DNA of 64,000 nt from Rossellomorea vietnamensis (GCF_025398035.1 NZ_CP104558.1:2294001-2358000), one strand, 5' to 3'. Shown: positions 53,443 through 63,930, counted from the stretch's first letter. Translations and numbers: made by a program. Notes: a model not told the origin generated them from the sequence alone.

Positions 53443-54294
53443 ATGAGTCAACATCAACATTGTTTAGCAAGCATCCGTTCTCACTATCCTCAGTTCAGTG
53501 TGACGGAGAAAAAAATTGCCGACTATATACTCGAAAATCCGAACGAGATCATCCATTCAACGATCAACGGTCTGGCGGAAGACTTGGGAGTGGCCGACTC
53601 TACTGTCTTTCGCTTTTGTAAACGAATCGGCTTTAAAGGCTATCAGGCGATGAAAATCGCCCTTGCCTCTGAAATCGTGACTGGACTTAAGGACATTCAC
53701 GAACGCATAGATGAAGGAGACACGGCACAGACGATCGCCACAAAAGTGTTCAGGTCCAACATTAAAACGATCGAAGACACGTTGATGGTGGTAGATGAGA
53801 AGAAGCTGTTGAAAGCTGTGGATATTATGAATAGTGCCCGTTCCATCGAGTTCTTCGGAAGCGGCGGGTCCGGTGTCATCGCCCTTGACGCCTACCATAA
53901 ATTCATCCGGACCGGCTTACGCGTGCATGCGGCTAGTGACAGTCATATTCAGTTGATGACCGCTTCCCAGATGACAAGTGACGATTGTGCCGTGTTCATC
54001 TCCCATTCAGGATCGACGAAGGATATTCTCCAAGTGCTCGACATCGTCAAAGAAACCGGGGCAAAGACCATCTGCATCACCAATTTCGCCAAGTCCCCAT
54101 TAAGCCAGAGGGTCGACACACCCCTCTTCACCGTTTCAGAGGAAACCGACTACCGTTCAGAAGCTCTGTCTTCCCGGATTGCTCAGTTAACATTGATTGA
54201 TGCTCTCTATGTGAACTTAATGATGAGAAGGGAAACAGAAGGACAGGATGCCCTCCGGAAGATGAGAAAGGCCATTTCGGTTAAAAGGCTATAA
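53443..54294 (+). CDS. MurR/RpiR-family regulator with SIS domain, putative gnt regulator
   Basis: A 283-residue regulator: N-terminal HTH (STINGLAEDLGVADSTVFRFCKRIGFKGYQAMK) and a C-terminal SIS sugar-phosphate domain (FGSGGSGVIALDAYHKFIRTGL; SHSGSTKDILQVL). The likely effector is 6-phosphogluconate or a related phospho-sugar (inference). It is divergent from gntP and replaces the GntR of B. subtilis. The ATG at 53443 follows AGGAGTGG; a TATAAT box lies at 53404-53409, which would put the upstream in-frame ATG at 53359 outside the message. Confidence 0.88.
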   Translation: MSQHQHCLASIRSHYPQFSVTEKKIADYILENPNEIIHSTINGLAEDLGVADSTVFRFCKRIGFKGYQAMKIALASEIVTGLKDIHERIDEGDTAQTIATKVFRSNIKTIEDTLMVVDEKKLLKAVDIMNSARSIEFFGSGGSGVIALDAYHKFIRTGLRVHAASDSHIQLMTASQMTSDDCAVFISHSGSTKDILQVLDIVKETGAKTICITNFAKSPLSQRVDTPLFTVSEETDYRSEALSSRIAQLTLIDALYVNLMMRRETEGQDALRKMRKAISVKRL

Positions 54295-54338
54295 AAAAAG
54301 GTTGATCAGTTCAGAACTGATCAACCTTTTTTTATTTT
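54293..54338. terminator. Bidirectional terminator
   Basis: AGGTTGATCAGTTC and GAACTGATCAACCT form a 14-bp stem with A7/T7 flanks. Confidence 0.92.
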
Positions 54339-55659
54339 AATCCAGATGACTCATCAGTGACGCCTCATACTCCGTCACCGCTTCATCCAACATGTGAAGA
54401 CCGGCGTCGATCTGCTCTTTTGTCACCGTAAGGGGTGGAATCATGCGGATCACTTCGGAGTGATTTCCGCACAGATAAAATAAGACCCCTTTTTCAAGCG
54501 CCCGGTCAAGAATGTCCATCAAGCCTTCCTGATTCGGTTTACCCGTTTTTGGATGGACGATTTCTATCCCGATCATCAATCCCACAGCCCGGATGCTTCC
54601 GATCACAGGGTGTTTTTCTTTCAACTTCTCGAGCCTTGAAACGGCGTATGCACCCATCGTCTTCGTATTATCAAGGAGTTTTTCCTCCTTCATGACCTCA
54701 AGGGTGGCAAGACCGACAGAGCAGGCGATCGGGTTCCCCCCGAACGTCGTGCCATGGCTTCCAAGGGGCCACTGTTTCATCAGCTTATTGGACGCCACCG
54801 TCGCGCTAAGGGGAAGACCCGACGCAATTCCTTTCGCGATCGCCATGATATCCGGCGTCACATCGAAGGTTTGTGCCGCAAACCAATTACCCGTACGTCC
54901 GAAGCCCGTTTGGACTTCATCGAAAATCAGTAAAATATCATGCCGGTCACAAATCTCCCTTACCTTCTTGAGCCATGCTTTCGGAGGGACGATATATCCC
55001 CCTTCCCCCAACACCGGTTCTAAAATGACACACGCCACTTCTTCCGGGGTGACCTGGTGGCCAAAAAGCGTTTCAAAATCCTTTTCAAGCTTGCTGACAA
55101 CATACCAGGCTGAATCCTCTCCCTCCGGACACTCCCGTTCATTCGCATACGGAATTTGATACGTCAAACCCGAAGGCTGCATGAACTTCCGATACTTACT
55201 CTTTGAGGTCGTGACACTGAGTGCACCCAATGAGCGGCCATGAAAACACCCCGTAAAGGATATGACATAAGGACGCTTCGTTACATATTTAGCAAGCTTG
55301 ATCGCCCCTTCGATGGCTTCCGTCCCGCTGTTGGCAAAGAAAAAGCTATCAAGGTCACCCGGAAGGATCTCTGCCAGTTCATCAGCCAGGCGAAGGATCG
55401 ATTCATACATGATGACACCGGAAGGACCGTGCATCAGGCCGTCCGCTGCATCCTTGATCGCCTGGACGATTTTCGGATGACGATGGCCCACATTTGTCAC
55501 GGCGATGCCAGAGGTGAAGTCAAGATACTTCCTCCCGTCAAGCCCATAGTAGTAGCACCCTTCTTCTTTCACTACCGGTAAATTCGGATGATCCTTTGCC
55601 ATGCTCGGTGCCAGACGATCCGGCATCCTCTCGATAAGCTGTTCAAACGTTCGTTCCAT
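54337..55659 (-). CDS. Class III omega-aminotransferase (GABA aminotransferase-like)
   Basis: A 440-residue PLP enzyme. Lys276 in AIAKGIASG forms the Schiff base; [12 protein letters not shown] has the pyridine-binding Asp247; [17 protein letters not shown] is the phosphate loop. It moves the terminal amino group of an omega-amino acid such as GABA or ornithine to an oxoacid; exact substrate not readable. It lies 49 nt behind the YjiH-type gene, in the sigma-54-controlled unit. Confidence 0.88.
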   Translation of the reverse strand: MERTFEQLIERMPDRLAPSMAKDHPNLPVVKEEGCYYYGLDGRKYLDFTSGIAVTNVGHRHPKIVQAIKDAADGLMHGPSGVIMYESILRLADELAEILPGDLDSFFFANSGTEAIEGAIKLAKYVTKRPYVISFTGCFHGRSLGALSVTTSKSKYRKFMQPSGLTYQIPYANERECPEGEDSAWYVVSKLEKDFETLFGHQVTPEEVACVILEPVLGEGGYIVPPKAWLKKVREICDRHDILLIFDEVQTGFGRTGNWFAAQTFDVTPDIMAIAKGIASGLPLSATVASNKLMKQWPLGSHGTTFGGNPIACSVGLATLEVMKEEKLLDNTKTMGAYAVSRLEKLKEKHPVIGSIRAVGLMIGIEIVHPKTGKPNQEGLMDILDRALEKGVLFYLCGNHSEVIRMIPPLTVTKEQIDAGLHMLDEAVTEYEASLMSHLD

Positions 55660-55708
55660 TTCAGTACCCCCAGATATTCTTATAGTATAATGCTAGATTG
55701 TCGAGGTT

Positions 55709-57094
55709 TTACATAAAGAAAAAGTGCGCCAGTAATGCGACGATTGGTAACGTGATGATGGTTCGTTGGATGAAGATGATGAATAAATCCAGGAAGCTGA
55801 TGGGGATCTTGGATTTGATCAGCAGGATCCCGATTTCAGACATGTAGATTAATTGAGTCAAAGACATGGCCGCAATCACGAATCTCGTTAACTCACTTTC
55901 GATCCCGCTACCCACCACTGCAGGCAGGAACATATCGGCAAACCCTACGATCATGGCAGGGGCAGCATCCGCAGCCTGCGGGATTTGCAATAGCTCAAGG
56001 AGTGGAACGACCGGGTAAGCCAGCACATCAAACACCGGTGTATATTCTGCCACGACTAAAGCAAGCGTTCCAAGGGCCATGACGAGTGGAATGAGTCCGA
56101 ACCAGATATCAAATACGTTTTGCAGTCCTTTTTTGGTCACTTCACCGACACTTTTCACTTCAGAAGCTTTTTCAACAGCTTTTTCGAAGCCCCATTGAAG
56201 ACGGGAAACATCTTCAGGTACTGATTCAGAGATTTGCATTCCAACGGGCTCATAGTATGTGTCTTTTTTTCTGGAAAGTGGCGGGATGCGCGGGCAGATC
56301 ACCGCGGCTGCGATCCCGGCAATGACGACGGTACCGTATAATTGCACAAACATGGATTCCAAACCTATGAAACTGACGATCACAAGGCTGAAAGCGATGG
56401 AAGCAACAGAGAAGTTGGTTGCAATGACGGCAGCTTCCCGTTTTGTGTAGTAGCCTTCTTCAAATTGTTTCGTTGTAATGAGGACACCGACGGTCCCACT
56501 CCCCATCCAGGAAGCGAGGGCATCGATGGAAGACCGTCCCGGCAGCTGGAATAAAGGCTTCATGATCTTCTGCAGCAGGGTCCCGAAGAAATCCATCAGT
56601 CCAAAATCTAATAGAAGAGGCATCAATAATCCTGCAAACAAAAACCATGTGGTTAAAACAGGGACCAACGAATACAGAACCGTTCCGCCTGTATAGTCGG
56701 ATATGATCCATTCCGGGCCGATCCCGTTGACGGTCATGATGGCAAAGACTGAACCGATGACTCGGATGGCGATCCAGAACGTACCTACATCGAACAGCCC
56801 TTTTAAAAATGGCTGGGTGACGATCCACTTAGGTTGAAGAAGCTTTGTATAAATGGCCATGAGAGCGGAAATCCCAAATATGATTGTCATGAATAATGGC
56901 AATACTCCTTCTAACATCCCCTGAAAATAAGAAGCAAAGATCCCGACCCCGATAGTCATGTTCCCTTCGTACGTCACAGGAACCAAAAACAGCAATACTC
57001 CTATTAAGGAAGGAATGATAAACTTCATTGCTTCCTTAGCTGATCTCCCGGACCGGGTTTGTAACTGACTGACATTCTGTTTTCCAACCTCCAT
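55709..57094 (-). CDS. YjiH-family membrane transporter (nucleoside-transporter gate domain)
   Basis: A 461-residue protein with about ten to eleven helices and two gate-like domains, typical of YjiH proteins (WMGSGTVGVLITTKQFEEGYYTKREAAVIATNFS). The ATG at 57094 is 7 nt after GGGGTG; a TTG six bases before it is too close. First gene of a unit with the aminotransferase, with a -24/-12 promoter about 50 nt upstream. It probably imports the aminotransferase substrate (inference). Confidence 0.8.
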   Translation of the reverse strand: MEVGKQNVSQLQTRSGRSAKEAMKFIIPSLIGVLLFLVPVTYEGNMTIGVGIFASYFQGMLEGVLPLFMTIIFGISALMAIYTKLLQPKWIVTQPFLKGLFDVGTFWIAIRVIGSVFAIMTVNGIGPEWIISDYTGGTVLYSLVPVLTTWFLFAGLLMPLLLDFGLMDFFGTLLQKIMKPLFQLPGRSSIDALASWMGSGTVGVLITTKQFEEGYYTKREAAVIATNFSVASIAFSLVIVSFIGLESMFVQLYGTVVIAGIAAAVICPRIPPLSRKKDTYYEPVGMQISESVPEDVSRLQWGFEKAVEKASEVKSVGEVTKKGLQNVFDIWFGLIPLVMALGTLALVVAEYTPVFDVLAYPVVPLLELLQIPQAADAAPAMIVGFADMFLPAVVGSGIESELTRFVIAAMSLTQLIYMSEIGILLIKSKIPISFLDLFIIFIQRTIITLPIVALLAHFFFM

Positions 57095-57146
57095 TGTCAA
57101 ACACCCCTTTGAAATGATTTATTTTCCTTCTACTCACCAAAGAACT

Positions 57147-57162
57147 TGCAAGTATCATGCCA
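57147..57162 (-). promoter_or_regulatory. Sigma-54 (-24/-12) promoter of the yjiH-aminotransferase unit
   Basis: The minus strand reads TGGCATGATACTTGCA: GG at -24 and GC at -12 with correct spacing, a near-consensus SigL site. It lies between the stop of the sigma-54 activator gene and the YjiH gene, which makes the activator the likely controller. Confidence 0.88.
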
Positions 57163-57167
57163 ACCTT

Positions 57168-58547
57168 TCATCTAATGCTGTATTTTTTCATTTTTCTGAC
57201 AACCGAAGGCTGACTGATTCCAAGATTTCGAGCCATTATAGTCGTCGTTTTATACTGCTGCCTCGCTTTCTTCAGCACCTGCTCTTCAACCGCTTCCAGG
57301 ACGTCCTTTAATGATTGTCCTTCACGGTCAAACTCTGACAGATCCCCACTATGCTTTATGTATCGCCCGGGCAGGTTTTCCATTTCAATGAGCTGCCTCG
57401 AAGATGTGACAATCAGCCTCTCGATCAGATTCATCAGCTCCCTGACATTCCCTTTCCAATCCTGAATAAGAAGCTGATGGATCACCCCACCATCCAATGT
57501 CCTCCGGCGCTGGTATTTTTCACAAAAATAGCCCACAAAGTAATCGATCATCGTAATAATATCCGATGTCCGTTCCCTTAAAGGCGGGATGGTTATGGGA
57601 ACGACATTCAGGCGGAAGAATAGATCCTGCCTGAATTCCCTGTTCTCCACGGCCATCTCCAAATCCCTGTTCGTCGCTGCAAGGACCCGGAAGTCCACCT
57701 TCCTTTGCTTCGTACCGCCTACCCTGTAAAATTGTTTCTCTTGGATGAATTTCAAGATTTTCACCTGATTGGGTTGAGACAGCTCCCCGATTTCATCAAG
57801 AAACAGAGTACCTCCCTCTGCAAGTTCAGCCAATCCTACCTTCCCCTTGCGATCGGCCCCGGTGAACGAGCCGGGTTCATAACCGAAGAACTCCGCTTCA
57901 AATAAGGATTCCGGTATGGCACCGCAATTGACCTCAATGAAAGGCCCCCCTTTTCTTTGGCTTTTATTATGGATGAATTTCGCAATATGGGACTTGCCGA
58001 CACCGGATTCCCCCAGCAACAGGACATTCACATCCACTTCCGCCACCTGCAGGGCAATTTGGAGAACCCTCTTCATCTCATCACTTGTGGCAATGATCCC
58101 TTCCGAATAATAATGGCGGCTCCTGAGGATTTCGAGTTCACTTTTCACCCTTTCCATTTGATCTTCCATGTCCTCTAAGTATTTCTTCATATTCAATAAT
58201 TCCGTTACGTCATGTGAATAGCTGACGATCCGCACAAGCTCCCCATTTTCATGGAAAACCGGGATCCCTGTAACCAGGAGCTTCTTTCCATCCTTACTTG
58301 TCTGAACCAGGGTGATTTTCTTTCTTTCCTTTAAAACCAATGGAGTCAAAATCGGCGTGAAGATTCCCTCTCTCTCAAGATCATAGACGGATTTCCCTAC
58401 CATATCCTCTGACTTCACATTATAAATACCACCTGTCGCCTCACTGACTTTCAAAATGATTCCATCTGTATTCGTTACTAAAATATCGTCCTGCAATGAG
58501 TGCAGGATTGCTTCATTTTCATTCCAACTTTTTTTCGTCTCACTCAC
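57168..58547 (-). CDS. PAS-containing sigma-54-dependent transcription activator
   Basis: A 459-residue activator: PAS domain (about 15-115; DILVTNTDGIILKVSEATGGIYNV), AAA+ domain with Walker A GESGVGKS (179-186), GSFTGA (226-231, a GAFTGA variant that still contacts sigma-54) and Walker B TLFLDEIGE, and a C-terminal Fis-type HTH. The start is taken as GTG 58547, 7 nt behind GGGGTG; TTG 58583 and ATG 58565 are alternatives. It probably senses a small ligand through the PAS domain, and drives the promoter at 57147-57162. Confidence 0.92.
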   Translation of the reverse strand: MSETKKSWNENEAILHSLQDDILVTNTDGIILKVSEATGGIYNVKSEDMVGKSVYDLEREGIFTPILTPLVLKERKKITLVQTSKDGKKLLVTGIPVFHENGELVRIVSYSHDVTELLNMKKYLEDMEDQMERVKSELEILRSRHYYSEGIIATSDEMKRVLQIALQVAEVDVNVLLLGESGVGKSHIAKFIHNKSQRKGGPFIEVNCGAIPESLFEAEFFGYEPGSFTGADRKGKVGLAELAEGGTLFLDEIGELSQPNQVKILKFIQEKQFYRVGGTKQRKVDFRVLAATNRDLEMAVENREFRQDLFFRLNVVPITIPPLRERTSDIITMIDYFVGYFCEKYQRRRTLDGGVIHQLLIQDWKGNVRELMNLIERLIVTSSRQLIEMENLPGRYIKHSGDLSEFDREGQSLKDVLEAVEEQVLKKARQQYKTTTIMARNLGISQPSVVRKMKKYSIR

Positions 58548-58574
58548 CGTGGTCACCCCTTTCATCTTCTCCGG

Positions 58575-58720
58575 ATTATTCAAATATGAATAATTTCACT
58601 GAATTTTATTATATTAATCCATTTATACCAGACTATTTTGACTTTTTATACATTTTTGAATAATTTATTTATAAATGTATAAAAACCCGTTCTCTTACAA
58701 AACAATTATTTTACTATTCA
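58575..58720. promoter_or_regulatory. AT-rich regulatory region between activator and kynU
   Basis: It contains a perfect inverted repeat ATTATTC-N6-GAATAAT (58575-58594), a second one TTTTTATACATTT (58643-58655) with AAATGTATAAAAA (58673-58685) over a 17-nt gap, and more copies of a TATTCAAAT-like string. These are candidate upstream activator sites or operators. No sigma-54 promoter for kynU was seen. Confidence 0.55.
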
Positions 58721-58768
58721 AATCATTTCGATTATCATTTTGGTAAGACTGTGAAAGGTGGGATAAGG

Positions 58769-60046
58769 ATGACACATGCTTTAACGTTGGAACACGCCAA
58801 AGAAATGGATAAACAGGATGCGCTTGCCCATTTCCGAAAGGAATTCTACATAAAGGAAAATCACTATTATATGGATGGGAACTCCCTTGGCCTATTATCG
58901 AAGCGAGCCGAGGAGTCACTTTTGACCTCATTGAATGATTGGAAGGAACATGGAATCGATGGCTGGATGGACGGGCAGGAGCCGTGGTTCTATTATTCTG
59001 AGAAGCTTGGAGACATGACGGCTCCTTTAGTGGGTGCAGAAAAGGAAGAAGTCATTGTGACGGGTTCCATCACGACGAATCTTCATCAGTTACTGGCCAC
59101 CTTCTATCAACCTCAAGGAAAACGAACGAGGATCCTGGCAGATGAACTGACTTTCCCGTCGGATATTTACGCGGTTCAAAGTCAGCTTGAATTAAAGGGG
59201 TATTCCCCTGAAGAGCATCTGGTTCAGGTAAAAAGCAGGGATGGGTTTACCCTGCATGAGGAAGACATCATTCATCAAATGACCGATGAGATCGCCCTTA
59301 TCCTCCTACCGTCCGTCCTGTACCGAAGCGGGCAGCTGCTGGATATCAAACGCTTGACGGATGAAGCCCACAAACGGGGCATTGTCATCGGATTCGACCT
59401 CGCCCATTCGATCGGCGCCCTTCCTCATCAGCTCCACGAAGACGGCGTGGACTTTGCGGTGTGGTGCAATTACAAATACTTAAACAGCGGCCCGGGTGGT
59501 GTCGGGGGATTATTCGTTCACAACCGCCACAGAGGGAAAAAGCCCGGTCTTTCCGGCTGGTTCAGTTCACGGAAGGATGCCCAGTTCGATATGGATCATA
59601 CGCTCACTCATGCTGATTCTGCCGGCGCTTTCCAAATCGGGACTCCTCATATTTTGAGCAGTGCCCCCCTCCTCGGCTCCCTCCAGTTATTTGAAGAAGC
59701 CGGGATCGAGAATCTGAGACGGAAATCCCTTTCTCTTACAAAGTTCATGATGGATGTATTCCAGCAGGAGCTTAACGGCTATGGCTTTACCATCTGTAAC
59801 CCCCTTGAAGATGAACGCCGGGGCGGACATATCAGCCTGCAGCATGAGGAAGCGGCGAGGATCTGTAAAGCCTTGAAAGCAAACAGGGTGACACCTGATT
59901 TCCGGGCACCCAATGTGATCCGACTGGCACCTGTGGCTCTTTATTCGTCGTACGAAGATGTATGGGAAACGATTTACATCTTAAAAAGCATCATGGAAAA
60001 AGAAGAATACAAGCAGTTTGAAAATACACGGAACGTCGTCGCTTAA
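58769..60046 (+). CDS. kynU: Kynureninase
   Basis: A 425-residue PLP enzyme that splits kynurenine into anthranilate and alanine. Lys236 in [13 protein letters not shown] binds [27 protein letters not shown] precedes it; the length is right. GGTGGG lies upstream of the ATG at 58769; a GTG 18 nt earlier is possible but overlaps that site. First gene of kynU-kynB, 21 nt before kynB. kynA (tryptophan 2,3-dioxygenase) is not in the window. Confidence 0.94.
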   Translation: MTHALTLEHAKEMDKQDALAHFRKEFYIKENHYYMDGNSLGLLSKRAEESLLTSLNDWKEHGIDGWMDGQEPWFYYSEKLGDMTAPLVGAEKEEVIVTGSITTNLHQLLATFYQPQGKRTRILADELTFPSDIYAVQSQLELKGYSPEEHLVQVKSRDGFTLHEEDIIHQMTDEIALILLPSVLYRSGQLLDIKRLTDEAHKRGIVIGFDLAHSIGALPHQLHEDGVDFAVWCNYKYLNSGPGGVGGLFVHNRHRGKKPGLSGWFSSRKDAQFDMDHTLTHADSAGAFQIGTPHILSSAPLLGSLQLFEEAGIENLRRKSLSLTKFMMDVFQQELNGYGFTICNPLEDERRGGHISLQHEEAARICKALKANRVTPDFRAPNVIRLAPVALYSSYEDVWETIYILKSIMEKEEYKQFENTRNVVA

Positions 60047-60067
60047 TACAGAAAGGATGAGGCACTC

Positions 60068-60691
60068 ATGAAAATGATCGATATTTCAAGACCCCTGCAT
60101 AATGAAACCCCTGTTTGGCCGGGAGACACGCCTTTTTCCTTTTCCTTGAACTGGACGAAGGAAGAATCAGGATCCGTCAATGTCGGCCAGCTGATCATGA
60201 GCTCCCATACCGGGACCCATGTGGATGCCCCCTTCCACTTCGACAGTGACGGGAATCGGGTCCTCGATATGGCCCCGGAACGTTTTATGGGACCGGCCAT
60301 CGTGGTTTCGTTGGAAGGCGAGCCTGAAATCAGTCCTGAACGATTAATAGAGATCGACTTGACTGATGTCAAAAAAGTTCTGTTCAAAACCAACGCCTGG
60401 AGTGATTCAACCCGATTCCCCGGGCACATTCCCCCTGTCACGAAAGAACTTGCCCCTTTTTTAAAGGAAAAGGGCATTGATTTGATCGGGGTGGACCTTC
60501 CCTCTGTTGATCCTTTGGACAGCAAGGAATTGGACGCCCATCACTCACTGCGGGAACATGACATCGGGATTCTCGAAGGGATCGACCTTACCCATGTAAC
60601 CCCTGGGATATACGAGCTGGTAGCCCTTCCCCTTCCTCTTAAAGAAGGGGACGGATCCCCGGTTCGTGCCGTTTTGATTGACCGGACGTAA
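60068..60691 (+). CDS. kynB: Kynurenine formamidase
   Basis: A 207-residue metal-dependent cyclase-fold hydrolase that removes the formyl group of N-formylkynurenine. H47-TGT-H51-V-D53-AP-H57-F is the metal-binding signature, and the Bacillus/Pseudomonas KynB length fits. AAGGATGAGG precedes the ATG. It supplies the substrate of KynU. Confidence 0.93.
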   Translation: MKMIDISRPLHNETPVWPGDTPFSFSLNWTKEESGSVNVGQLIMSSHTGTHVDAPFHFDSDGNRVLDMAPERFMGPAIVVSLEGEPEISPERLIEIDLTDVKKVLFKTNAWSDSTRFPGHIPPVTKELAPFLKEKGIDLIGVDLPSVDPLDSKELDAHHSLREHDIGILEGIDLTHVTPGIYELVALPLPLKEGDGSPVRAVLIDRT

Positions 60692-60803
60692 AATCGCAAA
60701 CCTTTTTTGTCCTTCGCTTCGAATATATCACCACTCCTTTTTCATAGACTGATAGTAGACGGCTGAAATCTTATAGTGATAGCTATAAAAAGGAGTGGGG
60801 TTT

Positions 60804-60944
60804 ATGATGGGAATCACCATTACCATCGGTTTTATCGCGATACTTGGAATCATCATGGGAATTCTTATTTATTTTTTAAGACAGGCCTTGGATCCGAATG
60901 ATTCGAAGAAGGTTGATTCGCGGGATGATCATTTTTCGCAATGA
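60804..60944 (+). CDS. 46-residue single-helix membrane peptide
   Basis: The ATG at 60804 (or 60807) follows AAGGAGTGG. The peptide has one long helix (MMGITITIGFIAILGIIMG onward, to about residue 24), then a charged tail (RQALDPNDSKKVDSRDDHFS). The layout is like the many small single-pass proteins of Bacillus. Followed by a strong terminator. Function unknown. Confidence 0.65.
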   Translation: MMGITITIGFIAILGIIMGILIYFLRQALDPNDSKKVDSRDDHFSQ

Positions 60945-61004
60945 GGGGCCGGTTTATTGATGCTCGTTTGTATGTGCAGCATGTTATAGAACGGTCGATA
61001 AACC

Positions 61005-61053
61005 GCAAAAAGCCCCGGCGTCCTTCACTTTCCAGGACGCCGGGGCTTTTTTT
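61005..61053. terminator. Bidirectional terminator
   Basis: AAAAGCCCCGGCGTCC and GGACGCCGGGGCTTTT form a 16-bp, GC-rich stem with an 11-nt loop and T-runs. Confidence 0.92.
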
Positions 61054-63301
61054 ATTCGATAATGTCCTTTTCTCCCAGTTTCATAGGGCTTGAACAAAGG
61101 GGACAAACCTTGGATTCGGTATCTTCATGGGTGTCGGGCCTCTGCCAGGCAATGCACTCAGAGCTTGTGCACACCCAGGCAAGAATCTTGCTCACCTTTC
61201 CGTTTCTCACTTTTTTAGCTGGCTTCGGATCAGCGTGTGGCGTCTGTTTGAATAAATCCGCAATAAAGCGCGAGCACTTACGCTGTTCGCCTTGATAATA
61301 GGCCGGGGAAGAAATGAACAATTTCTCTTTTGCCCTCGTGATGGCTACATAGGCAAGGCGCCTTTCTTCCTCCACAGCACCCGTTGTCTTCTCTTTTTGG
61401 CCCGGGTCCTTGTAGACTTTATCCTCAAGCTTATTGGCATTAAGGGCTGAACTGTGGGGAAGATTCCCTTCGATGGCCCCGATTAAAAACACGACGGGGA
61501 ACTCAAGGCCCTTTGACCGGTGAATCGTCATGAGGGACACACTGTCCGTATCCCTGCTTCCCCTTTGATTCGAATAGATTTCCTCATACTTCGCCTTCAT
61601 TTCATCAATGAAGGTAATGAAGCTTGAAATCGTATCAAAGCGCTTTGCCGAGCCTTCAAGCTCGTCCAGCATTTCTTTAATGAGCTCCTTCTGCTCCGTC
61701 ACCACGTGGGATTCCTGGGCGTCGATGTACTGGTGATAGAATTCCTTCCGGATACGTTTGATGGCACTTTCCGGTGATTGGTCACCGATCGCCTTCAGGA
61801 ACTTCATCCGTTCTTTCACATTCTTCACCTGGAAAGGCTTCAGCCCGGATAAAGTCGTTAAGTGAATGAGGGGATACTTCTTCCGCTCCTTCTGTTCTTC
61901 TTCCAGGATGTGAGCCATTCCCCGGTCTCTTCGTATGAAAAGGGTGGGCAACAGCGATTCCATGGCTGAGAAATTTCGTGGGACGATCGATAATCGCAAG
62001 TAATCCACCACGGGCTTCACGGTCCAGTTATCATAGAAAAGGGAATCCTTCTGATTGTATGGTGTGAAAGGAATCTCCTTTAACAGGAGCTGTTCAAAGA
62101 CGGCACGCCCACTGCTCATGGTGCGATGGAGAATCGTCATATCTCCATAACCGTAGCCTTCTTCTCGTAATCTCTGAATCTCTTCTGTGATCCAGACGGC
62201 TTCTTCATCGGCTGTGGCGGGTCTTGAATAGAGGGGCTTCTGTCCCTCCACTTTTGTTGCGATCAGCTCTTTTTTCCGCCGGTGTTCATTCCGCCCGATG
62301 ACTTCATTCCCGAGTCCGATGATATAAGCGTCAGACCGGTAATTTTCTTTTAAAGTCACGACTTTGGCATCCGTGAACTCCTCATCAAAATCCAAAATGA
62401 ATTCGTTCCGAGCTCCGTTAAAGGTGTAAATCGTTTGATCATCATCCCCGACCACGAACAGATTACGGTGAGCCGCAATCAATTTGATCAATTCATATTG
62501 AACCAGATTCGTATCCTGGAATTCATCGACCATCACATATTGAAACCGGTGCTGAAGGGAAGTCAGCAGATTCGGATTTCCCAACAGTAGTTGATAGGCC
62601 TCTGTCAAAATATCATCAAAATCCATCTTATGATTCACGCGCTTCCACTCTTCATATTTTAAGAGGATGCTTCGCACTTCTTTTTCTGACTTGGACTTCT
62701 CAGGGAGCTCCCGTATATCTTTCTGATTGAGCTTATAATGAGAAAGCTTGGCAAGGAGCGTCTCAGCATCATACGGATCATATATATTCATTTCTCTCTG
62801 GATCTGTTTCAAGATGATTTGTTTATAGCGCTCGTTCCCGATCACTTCCTGTGTGTAATGGCGGGATCTGAGCAAGTAAAGGAACAGGGCATGAAACGTG
62901 CTGGCATGTACCTGTCCACCATGTTCTGCTCCCGGAAGCCTTGAAATCCGCTGCTTCATCTCTTCCGATGCTTTCTTGGTAAATGTGACAAGCAAAATAT
63001 TTCTTGGCTGAATGTCTTTCACGGCCATCAAGTAACCTGCACGGCAGACGAGCACCGTCGTTTTTCCCGTTCCTGCACCGGCAAGAGTCAAGCATGGTCC
63101 TTTCACACAACGGACCGCTTCAACCTGAGCCGCATTCAGATGAATCCCCGCTTCCTCCATCGTCCGAAAGAAAAAAGCATCCTCGTCACGGGAGGATATC
63201 AGCTGCTTCGTGGTTTCCCCCTTATGGAGCGGAGCCACGGGAATCTCCTTCTTATCTGCTTCATATGGATAAATGGAATAGTTGGATACTACTTTATTCA
63301 A
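61052..63301 (-). CDS. yjcD: UvrD/Rep-type SF1 DNA helicase with zinc-ribbon tail (YjcD)
   Basis: A 749-residue superfamily 1 helicase. Walker A AGAGTGKTT near 73, then MVDEFQDTN, GDDDQTIYTFNGA and the motif VSLMTIHRSKGLEFPVVF and RRLAYVAITRAKE are all intact. A C-terminal ribbon CTSSEC...CPLCSSPM (about 710-740) distinguishes YjcD from PcrA/UvrD. It unwinds DNA during repair; its exact job is not known to me. The start is TTG at 63301 with AGGAG 8 nt upstream. Confidence 0.9.
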   Translation of the reverse strand: MNKVVSNYSIYPYEADKKEIPVAPLHKGETTKQLISSRDEDAFFFRTMEEAGIHLNAAQVEAVRCVKGPCLTLAGAGTGKTTVLVCRAGYLMAVKDIQPRNILLVTFTKKASEEMKQRISRLPGAEHGGQVHASTFHALFLYLLRSRHYTQEVIGNERYKQIILKQIQREMNIYDPYDAETLLAKLSHYKLNQKDIRELPEKSKSEKEVRSILLKYEEWKRVNHKMDFDDILTEAYQLLLGNPNLLTSLQHRFQYVMVDEFQDTNLVQYELIKLIAAHRNLFVVGDDDQTIYTFNGARNEFILDFDEEFTDAKVVTLKENYRSDAYIIGLGNEVIGRNEHRRKKELIATKVEGQKPLYSRPATADEEAVWITEEIQRLREEGYGYGDMTILHRTMSSGRAVFEQLLLKEIPFTPYNQKDSLFYDNWTVKPVVDYLRLSIVPRNFSAMESLLPTLFIRRDRGMAHILEEEQKERKKYPLIHLTTLSGLKPFQVKNVKERMKFLKAIGDQSPESAIKRIRKEFYHQYIDAQESHVVTEQKELIKEMLDELEGSAKRFDTISSFITFIDEMKAKYEEIYSNQRGSRDTDSVSLMTIHRSKGLEFPVVFLIGAIEGNLPHSSALNANKLEDKVYKDPGQKEKTTGAVEEERRLAYVAITRAKEKLFISSPAYYQGEQRKCSRFIADLFKQTPHADPKPAKKVRNGKVSKILAWVCTSSECIAWQRPDTHEDTESKVCPLCSSPMKLGEKDIIE

Positions 63302-63558
63302 AGCTCATTCTCCTAGCTTTTCTTTCGATTCATAACCTTCTCATCATAACAAGAGCCCTCCGTGAATAGCAATGACAATCTCAGGACGAAACAGATGCAC
63401 GGGACGATATGTAAATACTGTTAAACGATTGTTTAATCCCCCGAACCCTAGTAGAATAAATGTTTTGAAACACTAAACAAACGTTTGTTTAAATCAGATA
63501 TGCTCCCAGAGGATTAATCTATCGAAAGAAAAGGTAATAGAACAATAGGTGATAAACA

Positions 63559-63792
63559 ATGAAACTGACAAAATGGGGCTACACCCGCTTCAACAGCATA
63601 AAAGCAGAATTCGACCACTTCCCCCACTCCCTCGTCATCCTGAGGAAAATCAGAAACTACTACTTCATCAACAAAATCCACTGGTCCCACCTCGACCCCG
63701 TCGTCGAAACCCATCACCTAGAACAAATGGAACTGCTGGTGAACAGGGAAATGGATCTGGAGGAGAATTACCTTAATAGGAGATTGGATTAA
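63559..63792 (+). CDS. 77-residue hypothetical protein
   Basis: The ATG at 63559 follows AGGTG. The peptide MKLTKWGYTRFNSIKAEFD and onward is basic then acidic, with no hydrophobic helix. No family recognised. It has C-rich, codon-biased sequence typical of a real gene, but no terminator of its own is seen. Confidence 0.5.
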   Translation: MKLTKWGYTRFNSIKAEFDHFPHSLVILRKIRNYYFINKIHWSHLDPVVETHHLEQMELLVNREMDLEENYLNRRLD

Positions 63793-63930
63793 CGCTCTTT
63801 TTTGTTCATATAATGAAATTAGCGCTGTTCCAATGTAGAATGTCTGATTTTGAAGTAAAGTTCAACACTGATTTCAAATGATTTTTACTGTTTGATCTTT
63901 ATCCAAAGAAAATATTATGAAAAAGCACAG

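Noticed and set aside
58601..58768. Sigma-54 promoter for kynU
   Set aside because: No TGGCA-N7-TGC pattern was found upstream of kynU; the only good -24/-12 site points to yjiH.
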